A stretch of DNA of 49,663 nucleotides from Albidovulum sp. bin36 (GCA_002238565.1 MPMP01000033.1:1-49663); one strand, 5' to 3'. Counted from the stretch's first letter, positions 9,192 through 17,965 are shown. The notes: a model not told the origin generated them from the sequence alone. Program-made: numbers and translations.

Positions 9192-10100
9192 TCAGCGGGA
9201 CCGTATGCGCGGGTCGATAACCAGATAGAGCAGATCCACGAGCAGGTTCACCAATACCATCGTGCAGGCGACGGCGAGAACGATGAACTGGACCGTGGCG
9301 ATATCTCGCGTGGCGACGGAGCGGACGAGCAGCTGGCCGACTCCCGGCCAGCCGAACACCTGCTCCGTAACGACCGACCCGGCAATGAGAGCTCCCAGCG
9401 ACAGCCCGATGAGCGTAACGAGCGGTATGGCCGCGTTCGGCGCGGCGTGGAACGCGAGCCGCCGCATGTAGGGCACGCCCCGGGCCTCCGCCGCCCGCAT
9501 GAACGGGGCGTTTATCGTTTCAAGCAGTGACGAGCGCGCAAAGCGGGCGAAGCTTCCCATCGCGGCTAGGCCGAGGGTCAGGGCCGCGGGCAGGACGCTG
9601 GCGTCGGTGCCGCCGAAGTAGACTTGGAATATCAGCGCGCCGCCGAGAATTACGCACAGGCCGAATAGAAAGTTCGGCATCGCGAAAGCGAATACGGAAA
9701 AGGCCATGGCGAAGCGGTCGATCCTCGTTCCGCGGTTTATGGCGGCGAAACTGCCGAGAGGTATGCCGGCCGCAAGGGCGATAAGCAAAGCCGCGCTTCC
9801 CAGCCTCAGAGTGGACGGCAGCCGTTCAAGGAACAGTTCCAGCGCCGGCCGTCCCGTGTGGATCGAATATCCGAACTCGCCCCGCGCAAGCCCGGCGAGG
9901 TAGCTTGCGTACTGCTGCCATAGAGGCTTGTTCAGGCCCATCGCCTCCGCGTACTGGTCGATGACCTCCTGCGGAGCGTCCGGCGGCGCGAGCGCCGCCG
10001 CAGGATCTCCGGAAAACCGGATAAATACAAACACCATCGAAACAGCGATCAAAAGCGTCGCAGCCGCTCGGAACAGCTTCGCCAGAATATAGGCGGTCAT
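9192..10100 (-). CDS. peptide/nickel-type ABC transporter permease (DppB-like)
   Basis: 302 residues. The partner permease of the same importer. It opens with the DppB-like first helix, followed by a periplasmic region containing the typical MGLNKPLWQQYASYLAGLA and GEFGYSIHTGRP segments. The BPD_transp_1 domain includes the EAA-type loop around RAAEARGVPYMRRLAFHAA and ends with DLLYLVIDPRIR, a common DppB ending. Its ATG overlaps the stop codon of the upstream ATPase gene (bases 10097-10100), indicating translational coupling. Confidence 0.92.
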   Translation of the reverse strand: MTAYILAKLFRAAATLLIAVSMVFVFIRFSGDPAAALAPPDAPQEVIDQYAEAMGLNKPLWQQYASYLAGLARGEFGYSIHTGRPALELFLERLPSTLRLGSAALLIALAAGIPLGSFAAINRGTRIDRFAMAFSVFAFAMPNFLFGLCVILGGALIFQVYFGGTDASVLPAALTLGLAAMGSFARFARSSLLETINAPFMRAAEARGVPYMRRLAFHAAPNAAIPLVTLIGLSLGALIAGSVVTEQVFGWPGVGQLLVRSVATRDIATVQFIVLAVACTMVLVNLLVDLLYLVIDPRIRSR

Positions 10101-11710
10101 GCGGCTTCGGCCGTTCGCCGCGAGGCGATGTCGGGCGCCGCCGACAGCAGAGCCTTCGTGTAGGGATGCGCCGGAGCGTCGAATACTCGGGCGGCAAGCC
10201 CGCTCTCTACGACTTCGCCGTCCTTCATGACCAGGATGTCGTCGCTAATCGATCTCGCGACCCGTAAATCGTGCGTGATGAATACCATGGCGAATCCGAA
10301 CTTGGACTGCAATGAACGGAACAGGTCGAGGATTTGAGCCTGGATGGACACGTCGAGAGCCGAAACCGCTTCATCGGCTATGAGCAGCTCCGGTTCGAGC
10401 GCAAGCGCCCTGGCTATGCAGATCCGCTGTAGCTGGCCGCCGGAGAACTCGTGCGGGTAGCGCCGGCCGGCGACGGCGGAGAGTCCCGTGGTTTCCAGAA
10501 GATCGGCGGCTTTGGCTTCGGCTTCGCGTCTTGGCGCGTCGTGGATGATCGGCCCTTCCGCGATCGCCGAAAGAATTCTCTGCCGAGGGTTTATCGAACT
10601 GTATGGATCTTGCTGCACAAACTGGATTTTCTTGCGCAGCGCGCGCAATCTCGTCCCTGTCAGGGATGTAATGTCCTCGCCCCGAAAGCGAATCGCTCCC
10701 GAGTCGGCGGCCTCGAGCCTCAATATGCACCGGGCCATCGACGATTTTCCCGATCCGCTTTCGCCGACAACCGCCAGCGTGCGCCCCGCCTCGAGCCTAA
10801 GCGAAACTCCCTTGACCGCATGTACGCTTTTTCTGGAAAGCAGCCCTCCGGTTCTGTAGGTGAGATGCAGGTCGTCGACTTCCAGCACCGGCTGCGACGA
10901 TCGCGATTCGCGAACCGCGGCGCTCTTGCGGGCCGCCGCCAGAAGCCGCCGGGTATAAGGATGCTCGGGCGCGTCCAGAACGGTATTCGCCGCTCCGAAT
11001 TCTACGATTTCACCGTCCTTCATGACGGCGATCCGGTCGGCGATCTCCGCGACGATTCCGAAATCGTGAGTAATGAAGAGCACGGAAGCGCCCCGTTCTT
11101 TTTTCAGCCTCGCCAGCAGCCCGAGGATTTCGGCCTGGGTGGTAACGTCCAGCGCCGTTGTGGGCTCGTCGGCGATAAGCAGTTTCGGGCTGAGCAGCAG
11201 CGCGCCCGCGATAACGACCCGCTGCGCCTGGCCGCCGGACAGCTGGTGGGGATAGGAGCGATAAATTCGAGCCGGGTCCGGAAGCCCGACGGCTTCCAGC
11301 ATTTCGAGCGCGCGCTTGAACCGGGCGCGCCGGGCGACGCCGTGAACCGCCAGAATTTCTTCGAGCTGGCGCCCCGTTCGCTGAACCGGGTCGAGACTTG
11401 CTACGGCATCCTGGAATATCAGCGATATCTTCAGGCCTCGCAGCGAGTCGTAGGCTTTGCTGCGCTGGGGCGGCAGCTCCCGTCCCTCGAATCGCAGCTT
11501 TCCGTCCACGACGGGCAGCGCCTTCGGCAGCATGCCGATGACCGAATGGGCGACAACGGTCTTGCCCGAGCCGCTTTCTCCGACAAGGCAGACGGTTTCG
11601 CCCGGCTTTACATCAAGCGCAATGCCTTGCACCGCGTAGTCCCGGTCGCCGCCTTCCGGCAAGGCGACCGAGAGATTTCGTATGGAAAGAACGGCGGGCG
11701 CGTCGGCCAT
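10097..11710 (-). CDS. fused double-domain peptide ABC transporter ATPase (DppD-DppF / GsiA-like)
   Basis: 537 residues comprising two complete ABC ATPase domains in tandem. The first has Walker A GESGSGKTVV, signature LSGGQAQRV and Walker B LLIADEPTTALD. The second has Walker A GESGSGKSSM, signature FSGGQLQRICIARAL and Walker B LLIADEAVSALD. The usual DEPTS in the second copy reads DEAVS, which is common in DppF-like domains. A single chain therefore supplies both ATP sites for the DppB/DppC-like channel, as in GsiA. The gene lies 21 bases after the binding-protein gene and overlaps the DppB-like gene by four bases. Confidence 0.93.
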   Translation of the reverse strand: MADAPAVLSIRNLSVALPEGGDRDYAVQGIALDVKPGETVCLVGESGSGKTVVAHSVIGMLPKALPVVDGKLRFEGRELPPQRSKAYDSLRGLKISLIFQDAVASLDPVQRTGRQLEEILAVHGVARRARFKRALEMLEAVGLPDPARIYRSYPHQLSGGQAQRVVIAGALLLSPKLLIADEPTTALDVTTQAEILGLLARLKKERGASVLFITHDFGIVAEIADRIAVMKDGEIVEFGAANTVLDAPEHPYTRRLLAAARKSAAVRESRSSQPVLEVDDLHLTYRTGGLLSRKSVHAVKGVSLRLEAGRTLAVVGESGSGKSSMARCILRLEAADSGAIRFRGEDITSLTGTRLRALRKKIQFVQQDPYSSINPRQRILSAIAEGPIIHDAPRREAEAKAADLLETTGLSAVAGRRYPHEFSGGQLQRICIARALALEPELLIADEAVSALDVSIQAQILDLFRSLQSKFGFAMVFITHDLRVARSISDDILVMKDGEVVESGLAARVFDAPAHPYTKALLSAAPDIASRRTAEAA

Positions 11711-11731
11711 CAGCCCTCCCGCCGCGCGGCA

Positions 11732-13294
11732 TCAGGACGAACCAAGATACAAGTCGTCGAAAATCGTCACCGCCGAATTGCCGGGGTCCCAATCCAGATC
11801 TTCGCGGGCGGCGTAGCTAACTACGTTTCGCCATAGATACATGCCCGGCGTTACATTCTCCCATTCTTCGACAAGTTCCAGATATGCTGAATTTCTGGCG
11901 TCGAATTCCTGAGCGGATTCGAATTTCATTCCCAGTTCGAGGAATCTATCCGTCGGCGCCCATGTCTTGTGACTGGCCCGGGTGCGGCTTGAAAGCGGCC
12001 CCCAGTCCATCCAAAGCGGGCGGTAGGGGTCGCCCGAAAACTCGCTCGACATGGACATGTTCAGCATGTGGAACGGGCGCTTGTAGGCGAGGGAGAAATT
12101 GTCGACGATCTTGATCTCGACATTAATGCCGACCTCGCGCCACTGCTCGACCATGAACTCCGCCGCGATCTCGTAGTTCGGGTAGAATCCGCGCGTAATG
12201 TGCCAGACGAGCGGCCTGCCGTCGTAGCCGGTTTCGGCCAGCAATTCCTTCGACCTTTCCGGGTCGTAGGTAAAGCGAGCCTTCCGGTCGGGATCGAAGT
12301 ACTGGCCGTATTCCGGAAAGTTGAACGGAGCCGGAACGAAAGTCTTGTCTCCCCACAGCGCTTCGACGATTCCGTCCCGGTCGATTGCGGTGACCATCGC
12401 CTTTCGAAGATTGGCGTCGACTAGCGGATTGTCGGGAAGAAGCTCGGTGCTCAGCGTGTTGAAAGCAAACATCGGGTAGTTCTCGATCGACTTCTCCATA
12501 AGCTTTACGCCGCTCGTATTGCGAACCTGTTCGGCCTGGTCGGCGGGCACGCTGACGATGACATCGAATTCGCCCGCGACCAGCCCTGCGAAACGGGTGG
12601 AATATTCGGGAACGATCTGGAATGTCAGCGACTTGGCGGGGACCGATCCGCCCCAGTAGTCGTCGTTGGCCACGGCTTCTACAGAGACGGACGGGTCGAA
12701 GGAAACCAGCTTGTACGGACCCGTGCCCATGGGCATTTGGCCGAACGCTTCCGTTCCGACTTCCTCGTAGTAGTGCTTCGGAAGAACGAATCCGAGAGGA
12801 GTAACAAGGCGGAAGATGAAATTCGGATCGGGCGTCGAAGTTTCGATTTCGACGGTAAGCGGTCCGGTCGCTTCGACTCGAACGATGCCGCGGGCGTAGC
12901 GCGTTCCTCTGGGCGCCAGCGGCTTCTCGCCCCACAGCCGCTCTTCCGACATGGAAAAGGCGACATCGTCCGCATCCATCACGTGGCCGTCGTGGAACGG
13001 CACGCCGTCACGCAGGTGGATGACCCACACGTTCGGCGACTTTCTTTCCCAGGATTCGGCTAGCCAGGGAACGAGCGTGGTGCCTTCCGGATCTTCCCAG
13101 CGATTGCGCCGAACGAGCGTATCGAAAAGATTGGAATGAACCCGCGCTCCGGTCGTCGAAATCCCTATGACGGGATCCATGGTCGGCCAAAGATTGTCGA
13201 CTGCGACTTTTATTGCCGGGCGTTCGTCCGCATGCGCGAACGATGCCGCGGCGAGGAATATCGCGCCAAGCGCAATTCTTACTAATTTAAGCAT
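11732..13294 (-). CDS. ABC transporter substrate-binding protein, family 5 (DppA-like)
   Basis: 520-residue periplasmic receptor of the peptide importer. The start at 13294 is fixed by a strong GGAGG ribosome site six bases upstream and by the signal peptide that follows it: LVRIALGAIFLAAASFAHA, with cleavage likely after AHA. The mature protein shows the SBP_bac_5 layout: DNLWPTMDPVIGISTTGARV near the N-terminus, the VIHLRDGVPFHDGHVMDADDV segment, and MGTGPYKLVSFDP. Its ATG overlaps the last codons of the upstream amidase gene by eight bases. A linked amidase suggests that the imported compound is an amide or a short peptide-like molecule; the ligand itself cannot be read. Confidence 0.93.
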   Translation of the reverse strand: MLKLVRIALGAIFLAAASFAHADERPAIKVAVDNLWPTMDPVIGISTTGARVHSNLFDTLVRRNRWEDPEGTTLVPWLAESWERKSPNVWVIHLRDGVPFHDGHVMDADDVAFSMSEERLWGEKPLAPRGTRYARGIVRVEATGPLTVEIETSTPDPNFIFRLVTPLGFVLPKHYYEEVGTEAFGQMPMGTGPYKLVSFDPSVSVEAVANDDYWGGSVPAKSLTFQIVPEYSTRFAGLVAGEFDVIVSVPADQAEQVRNTSGVKLMEKSIENYPMFAFNTLSTELLPDNPLVDANLRKAMVTAIDRDGIVEALWGDKTFVPAPFNFPEYGQYFDPDRKARFTYDPERSKELLAETGYDGRPLVWHITRGFYPNYEIAAEFMVEQWREVGINVEIKIVDNFSLAYKRPFHMLNMSMSSEFSGDPYRPLWMDWGPLSSRTRASHKTWAPTDRFLELGMKFESAQEFDARNSAYLELVEEWENVTPGMYLWRNVVSYAAREDLDWDPGNSAVTIFDDLYLGSS

Positions 13295-14186
13295 TTTCGT
13301 CCTCCATTTTAGCAATGCTGACTGATCGAAGAGGATTTCGGGCATCCTCTCTGCGGAAACTGTACGAGCGTTCGTTTTTCAGCGACGGGATCTGTTTCCG
13401 CGCCGCCGCCGCCTCCTTGAGATCCAGGACTGCGATAGCCTGATCGGGCGCCACCCCTCCGAGGTCAACGACAACATGGCCCCAAGGGTCTACGATCATG
13501 GAATGGCCGTAAGTAATTCTGCCGTCGTCGTGCTTGCCGACTTGCGCCGGCGCTACGATCCAGGCTCCGTTTTCGATCGCCCTCGCCCGTAATAGAACTT
13601 CCCAGTGAGCGCGTCCAGTCGGAACCGTGAAAGCCGAAGGAGCGAACAAGATAGTCGCGCCATTCGCGGCATAGCCCCTGTACAAGTGCGGGAAGCGAAT
13701 GTCGTAGCAAATCGATAGTCCCCAAGGCCCCCAGGGCGTGTCGACCAGAACTGCTTCCTCGCCGGGATCGTAGCGTTTCGATTCTCCCGTTGGCGGGCGG
13801 TCGGGCAAAAAAACGTCGAATAGATGAATCTTGTCGTAGCGGGCGCGAGTGCGTCCCCGGTCGTCAATCAGAACGGTGCGATTTCGGTATTTCCCTTCGC
13901 CTGCGGAAACCGGCGTTGAGCCGATATGAATCCAAAGCCGGTATGTCGATGCGAATTCGCGGCACGCCGCAATGAATTCATCCTTGTCTTCAGTCGCCAC
14001 GATTCTGCGGGATTCATCCCGATTCCTGTTCATCAGGCCGGATGCTTCGGGAAGCGCCAGTACATCGGCATCGTCGCCTGCGGCTCTGGCGGCAGCGGCT
14101 GCGACGGTCTCGATATTCGGCGAATGCCGGTTCGAAGAATTCATTTGCGCGAGGGCAAGGCGCAGTATTGGTCGCGACAGTTCCAT
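13287..14186 (-). CDS. carbon-nitrogen hydrolase (nitrilase superfamily, Nit2/omega-amidase-like)
   Basis: 299 residues. Enzymes of this family hydrolyse amide C-N bonds. The Glu-Lys-Cys triad is visible: ALPEAS carries the glutamate, YDKIHLFDVF the lysine and LSICYDIRFPHLY the cysteine. The RYDKIHLFD and CYDIRFP spacing is typical of the Nit branch (deaminated glutathione or omega-amidase). The ATG at 14186 is preceded by a GGAAGGA ribosome site; the frame is open to 14336, but that extension crosses the promoter. It is the first gene of the operon with the peptide importer, overlapping the binding-protein start by eight bases, so it probably processes the imported substrate. Confidence 0.9.
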   Translation of the reverse strand: MELSRPILRLALAQMNSSNRHSPNIETVAAAAARAAGDDADVLALPEASGLMNRNRDESRRIVATEDKDEFIAACREFASTYRLWIHIGSTPVSAGEGKYRNRTVLIDDRGRTRARYDKIHLFDVFLPDRPPTGESKRYDPGEEAVLVDTPWGPWGLSICYDIRFPHLYRGYAANGATILFAPSAFTVPTGRAHWEVLLRARAIENGAWIVAPAQVGKHDDGRITYGHSMIVDPWGHVVVDLGGVAPDQAIAVLDLKEAAAARKQIPSLKNERSYSFRREDARNPLRSVSIAKMEDENA

Positions 14187-14234
14187 CGAATCCTTCCAAC
14201 CGCGAGACCTGTGCCCCGGACGTTTCGGCAGGGC

Positions 14235-14263
14235 ATTATAGTTCACGTGTATAAATACGGCAA
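14235..14263 (-). promoter_or_regulatory. sigma-70-type promoter of the amidase/peptide transporter operon
   Basis: On the minus strand a -35 box TTGCCG (14258-14263) and a perfect -10 box TATAAT (14235-14240) are separated by 17 bases, about 49 bases ahead of the amidase start codon. Confidence 0.75.
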
Positions 14264-14395
14264 GGTTCAACGAAGACGGGATGTAGCCAAAAATGGTTGA
14301 TTGGGCCGAATGTGAGTTTCCGACCATCCAGCCCATAAAGTCGCGCTGCTGTAGGAATACTTCCTCGCATCGCTTTGCAACAAGTTTGAGATGCG

Positions 14396-14870
14396 TTGCG
14401 CCAGGCCAAGCCCTGGAAAGGAGGACAGGATGACTTGAAACCTTTCATCGTGATCCAGCGGGTTCGACTCCCGCCCGGCAAAGGCGCAGCCTGCCAGCCG
14501 GAAGCGCGTGTTGCATGGCGTACGGCAATGTGCGTCGTGAAGCGTACACAGCGGGTGGCGAAGCGACCTACTGAGCCTCGAGATAAACAACGCCGGTGCC
14601 TTCGTGTTCGTATCAGCGGGGCAGCACCGGGACCGCCGCCACTGGCGAGGCGGACCGGACCGACCGGGGTCGGAGAACGTCGCAAAGCCACGGGATGGAT
14701 CACCAGCGAACCTGGGAGGCCCGGCCTCGTCCGTGTGCAGCATCGTTGGAATCGGAACGGCCAGCGCGAACGATCAAGACCCCGGCCCGGAGCAGGCCCG
14801 CATCTGCCCCGAGAGCGCACCCGCAACCACCCTGCCGGCGGGCACAGTTGTGGCCACCGCAAGTGCGATA
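14396..14870 (+). other. 5' portion of a group II intron (domains I-III), no reverse transcriptase
   Basis: About 475 bases with the look of the 5' ribozyme part of a bacterial group II intron. A short hairpin CCAGG/CCTGG (14401-14416) lies at the very start. A second stem CCTTT/AAAGG (14441-14484) encloses GCGGGTTCGACTCCCGC (14458-14474). Downstream phrases such as GAGCCTCGAGATAAACAACG, AACGCCGGTGCC, GGTCGGAGAACGTCG and GCGAACCTGGGAGGCCCGG are, from memory, common just ahead of intron-encoded reverse transcriptases. The expected 5' end GTGCG is seen only as GTTGCG. No maturase ORF and no domain V (GAGC...GAAA...GTTC) follow; the sequence ends against the MBL-fold gene. It is most likely a truncated, inactive copy. 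A covariance-model search would settle it. Confidence 0.6.
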
Positions 14871-14874
14871 TGGT

Positions 14875-15963
14875 TCAGTATTGTGCCGCACCGTTGAAGA
14901 GTTCGATTACCTGCTTGCCCAAATCGGCTTCTGGAAAGCGAATTCGAACGTGACCACAACGATAAACCGAACTCGTAATCTCAACCCTCGATCTACGGAT
15001 GTGTTTGGTTACCGCCCGAGGGTAGCGCTTCTTCAAGGTTTGCGGCTTCTCAGCCGTAATATATGCTGCTTTCGAAAGGCTTGAAATTCGCACTTTGTCC
15101 GTTTCCGTAGGCAGTTTTTTCCCCGCCAAGCTCCACGGAGTAACTACTGAGACAACATCCTCGGCCAACAGTTCAGACCAAACCTGGTCATGATGAGCGC
15201 CTGCTGAACCGTGATGCGGGACTTTGATAGCTGCCGACTTCGGTCCCTTTCCACTACGGTTGTGGATCACTGCTGCCCAACCTAGGTCCGGATCCTGGCA
15301 ATGCTCAAGATCTGCGCCGAGCAATACGGACAAGGCACCAACTTCAAGCACTGAAGCTATCGAAAGGTCGTTTCTCCCGGCTGTCAGCCTTGTTTTTGCT
15401 TTCAGGGGAAGCTCGTATAGCTCGGCGCCTATCATTCGAAGAAACTGGTCAAACTGCTTGCTGGATGGTGAAAGGGCCAAAAGGCGAGTTGCGTGACCGT
15501 GGGCAAGCCTCGAGGCCGGCCAATCGGCGACGAGTGTATCCTCCAATAGCCGCTTGATCTTTCTGCCAGGTTCCTCCATCAGCTCGAGGCATTTCAGCAT
15601 CTCCGTCCCGCCCCGATCCAGCGTCGTTGGTTGGTTGTCATGTACCGCGAGAAATGCAAGAAACTCGCCTTTCGTTAGTGCTGCGGAGTACCAATAGTCT
15701 GCCTTTACGCACGCGCGTAGAATCGCGCTCAGGCCCTTGATGTGATCGTCATGCCAGTGCGTCGCAACGACTGCACAAACATCAGTGGAGGCGTCAAGGC
15801 CAATATCCGACATGTACTTTAGCGGTGCTGGCGTCCGTCGATCATCCGCCAGACAAGAGTCGATCACTATCCACCGGCCCGACCCAGCGTGTATGAGTAT
15901 TGACTCACCGTAGCCCGGACCGAAGACGCTGATCTCGACCTCATCATCTTGAGGGGGCGTCAT
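14875..15963 (-). CDS. MBL-fold metallo-hydrolase, ComEC-like (third gene of an unknown three-gene cassette)
   Basis: 362 residues of metallo-beta-lactamase fold. The zinc motif is VATHWHDDHIKGL (HxHxDH), followed by LLGADLEHCQD and a late VPHHGSAGAHHD, as in the C-terminal domain of ComEC/Rec2-like proteins. There is no membrane segment or signal peptide, so it should be cytoplasmic. The N-terminus (EISVFGPGYGESILIHAG) matches the first two beta strands of this subfamily. The ATG at 15963 is chosen because it begins just ahead of these strands; an ATG at 15978 is possible. Its start lies inside the last codons of the preceding gene, showing translational coupling. Possible activities are nuclease, phosphodiesterase or hydrolase on a signalling nucleotide. 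Codon use is less GC-biased than in neighbouring blocks, suggesting acquisition. Confidence 0.85.
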   Translation of the reverse strand: MTPPQDDEVEISVFGPGYGESILIHAGSGRWIVIDSCLADDRRTPAPLKYMSDIGLDASTDVCAVVATHWHDDHIKGLSAILRACVKADYWYSAALTKGEFLAFLAVHDNQPTTLDRGGTEMLKCLELMEEPGRKIKRLLEDTLVADWPASRLAHGHATRLLALSPSSKQFDQFLRMIGAELYELPLKAKTRLTAGRNDLSIASVLEVGALSVLLGADLEHCQDPDLGWAAVIHNRSGKGPKSAAIKVPHHGSAGAHHDQVWSELLAEDVVSVVTPWSLAGKKLPTETDKVRISSLSKAAYITAEKPQTLKKRYPRAVTKHIRRSRVEITSSVYRCGHVRIRFPEADLGKQVIELFNGAAQY

Positions 15964-16579
15964 CCCAATCCAGGGCATCCAACTGCATTCCTATACTTGC
16001 TACGGCCGCGTTAATCTCTCTTTCAGAATGCGCAGGAAGCCTCCGAAAGAACAACTCGGACACTCTCTGCTTATTTCCATTCGGAAGTCTTTGCAGACCT
16101 ATCACCCACCTGAAGATAGCGCCTACTTCCAGGTTGTCACGCTGAATGTCATTCAGTTCGGAAAGGGGGAACGATGCTTCCTCCGTTGGCAGGAGTTCGC
16201 CCGTGGTGACATTGAGAAGCCGCGCAACGAACTCATCACTCTCTATGGCCTCAACACTCCCCTCCCACTCCATCAGCGGAGTCAAAGATCGCACTCCCGA
16301 TCTTGAGGAGATCTTCTGAACCGCCCGAAGTTGCATAGGCGCAACCAACTCATTGATCGTTTCAGTCTTGCAATTTGAATTGCTCGCAGATTTGAACGCG
16401 CTATCAGGATCATGGCTGGCAGTCTTCAGTCTCTCGCCCTTATTGAACTCTCGCGATCGGCGCTTGTAATCATCGTAGTTTACCTTAGCGTCCAGATCAG
16501 CAACCTTTTCTCCTGAGTAAACGGTCTCTTCGTACCTACTGTCAAAGATGTCTTGGTTGGTCAAAGAATGAAGCGTCAT
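15944..16579 (-). CDS. conserved protein of unknown function, second gene of the MBL cassette
   Basis: 211 residues. The first ~85 residues are polar and probably disordered (NYDDYKRRSREFNKG). The remainder forms a compact domain with the pattern WEGSVEAIESDEFVARLLNV, then SFPLSELNDIQRD and GAIFRWVIGLQRLPNG, which recalls conserved hypothetical proteins usually found beside MBL-fold genes. The central part alternates short beta strands like a small barrel, perhaps a translation- or RNA-binding-like fold, but no catalytic residues stand out. The ATG at 16579 lies one base after the stop of the first cassette gene, and the 3' end overlaps the MBL gene, so all three were one transcript. Confidence 0.75.
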   Translation of the reverse strand: MTLHSLTNQDIFDSRYEETVYSGEKVADLDAKVNYDDYKRRSREFNKGERLKTASHDPDSAFKSASNSNCKTETINELVAPMQLRAVQKISSRSGVRSLTPLMEWEGSVEAIESDEFVARLLNVTTGELLPTEEASFPLSELNDIQRDNLEVGAIFRWVIGLQRLPNGNKQRVSELFFRRLPAHSEREINAAVASIGMQLDALDWDDAPSR

Positions 16580-16580
16580 G

Positions 16581-17267
16581 TCAAGAAAGTTCCATAATTT
16601 TATCGATGATTGACTCAGACTCAGCAATAAGTTGTTCGAACGAATTCATCAAAATCTCAACAGCCGGCCCCGCACCTTCGCTGTTGTCATAGTCCAATAG
16701 TCCGTGGTGATGGTTCACTTCCATAAATACACCTGTGTTACCCGTTAGAATGGCAGATGGTTCGACTTTCGCATTTGTGTCAAGGAAAGCCGCATCCAAC
16801 TGCTTTCTTCGACGCATTGTCAGGCTTTGAAGACCACCGTTCAAAGTTGGATCGCAGGATCCAATTCTGCGCCGAAATCACCCCACGGTCCAACCGGAGC
16901 CAACTTACGTCCAATCTTGTTTCTAACTTCGACGCTTGCCACATTGAAGTGCACTGTCCTATTGATGCCGAAGCCACGCACAGGAGTATGAACAAGAAGT
17001 TCTCCAAAGAGCTGTCTAGTGATATCCGCGATTGCGATCCACGGCGCCGTACTGGTCTCCAGCGCAAAGCGATCAAGCGTGACACTGTAATTCCGAGAGT
17101 CCACGCGGAATGTCGCGATGTACGACGTCGACGTGGGTGATCGCCTCGGATATGTCGCTTTCAATGCCAACGGCGTGGAGCCAAGAGGGGTGAAAGATCG
17201 CAGGATTGAAGGCGCCCAGAATCACCACTGAACAGCCAGAAATCTCTGGCTCAATGCTAAACACCAT
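16581..17267 (-). pseudogene. conserved protein of unknown function, first gene of the MBL cassette, two frameshifts
   Basis: Pieces of one protein lie in three frames. Frame one, from the ATG at 17267, gives MVFSIEPEISGCSVVILGAF and continues to VDVVH. The frame then changes near 17115 to give TFRVDSRNYSVTLDRFALET, a central HTPVRGFGINRTVHFNV stretch and KIGRKLAPVGPWGDFG. It changes again near 16845 to give NGGLQSLTMRRRK and a C-terminus with VFMEVNHHHGLLDYD and a final helix. The order matches my memory of an intact ~220-residue family with 'NPAIFHP', 'GINR..HF', 'LAP..PWG' and 'LxSLTM' landmarks. The start has a good GGAGG site. Either the gene is dead or two sequencing indels occurred. 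Confidence 0.7.
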
Positions 17268-17272
17268 GGTTT

Positions 17273-17292
17273 GCCTCCGTATGCCTCCGTAT
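17273..17292 (-). repeat. tandem 10-bp repeat duplicating a ribosome-binding site
   Basis: On the minus strand ATACGGAGGC is present twice in a row directly before the ATG at 17267. Each unit holds a GGAGG sequence; the nearer one is correctly spaced from the start codon. Confidence 0.8.
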
Positions 17293-17399
17293 ATGTTGCG
17301 AAACTGTGTATCGTGCGGCCAAATTGTCAACAAGTCAGGTTTGGTCGTTGGTCTAACACGGCAATTTTCAGACGTCCTGACGTCGGGAGGCAATCATGA

Positions 17400-17965
17400 C
17401 TCCTTGTAAACCACTTCTGCCTGACAAACAAATTCGTTTGGGGATTTTGCCGACAATCCAGGCGCACAGTGGGCGGGGAAGATTACATGAGCCCCGTAGC
17501 GGACGCCGAGGTCGTCGAACATTTTCGATGAAGCATGTGAACAAGGAGGCCGGCATCAGAGTCGCCGGCGAAATCCGGAAAAATGGGTTCACGAGAGTTG
17601 TCGGCTTCTGCCCTCGAAGTAAGGACCTCTGAGGTTACGACGTTTCGTGATGGGCGTCTGCCGCCTGCGTCCCGGATTCAGGTGATTGCAGTGGGTTTGC
17701 TGGCTGCCTCGTCGCTGGCGGCTTTGATCGCGGAAGTGATGCGACAACCGGACCGGACGCCCCGGGAAGAAGGCAGCCATGAGTAGTGCCACGGAGCTAA
17801 CTGCGGCTTACATGCAACGTGCCGAGATTTTTGCGTTCCGTGCGGCTCGTTCGGCTGGATAGTCTTGCCAACAAACCGCGGGAATGTGAGCGACCTGCGT
17901 TTCGCTGGGACCAAGCGCGGCGGCTGTCGGACGTCTGGCCGAACGCCCGCGTTCCAGTGACCGCG
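17400..17965. other. intergenic/degenerate stretch between cassette and integrase remnant
   Basis: No gene is well supported. One open frame at 17583-17786 (+) encodes a 67-residue peptide with a single hydrophobic helix (IQVIAVGLLAASSLAALIAE) and a GAAGAAGG-like site precedes a following tiny ATG at 17780, but family resemblance is lacking. Could be a relic of the integrase-bearing element. Confidence 0.3.

Noticed and set aside
10451..11836. 461-residue plus-strand frame opposite the double ATPase
   Set aside because: The minus strand encodes two complete ABC domains; the antisense frame is an artefact.
14458..14474. GCGGGTTCGACTCCCGC looks like a tRNA or tmRNA T-arm
   Set aside because: No matching acceptor, D-arm or anticodon arm and no CCA can be folded around it; the stem fits better inside group II intron domain I.
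16841..16850. Possible programmed -1 frameshift (CTTTGA) in the first cassette gene
   Set aside because: No slippery heptamer of the X XXY YYZ type and a second, unrelated frame change upstream; decay or error is simpler.
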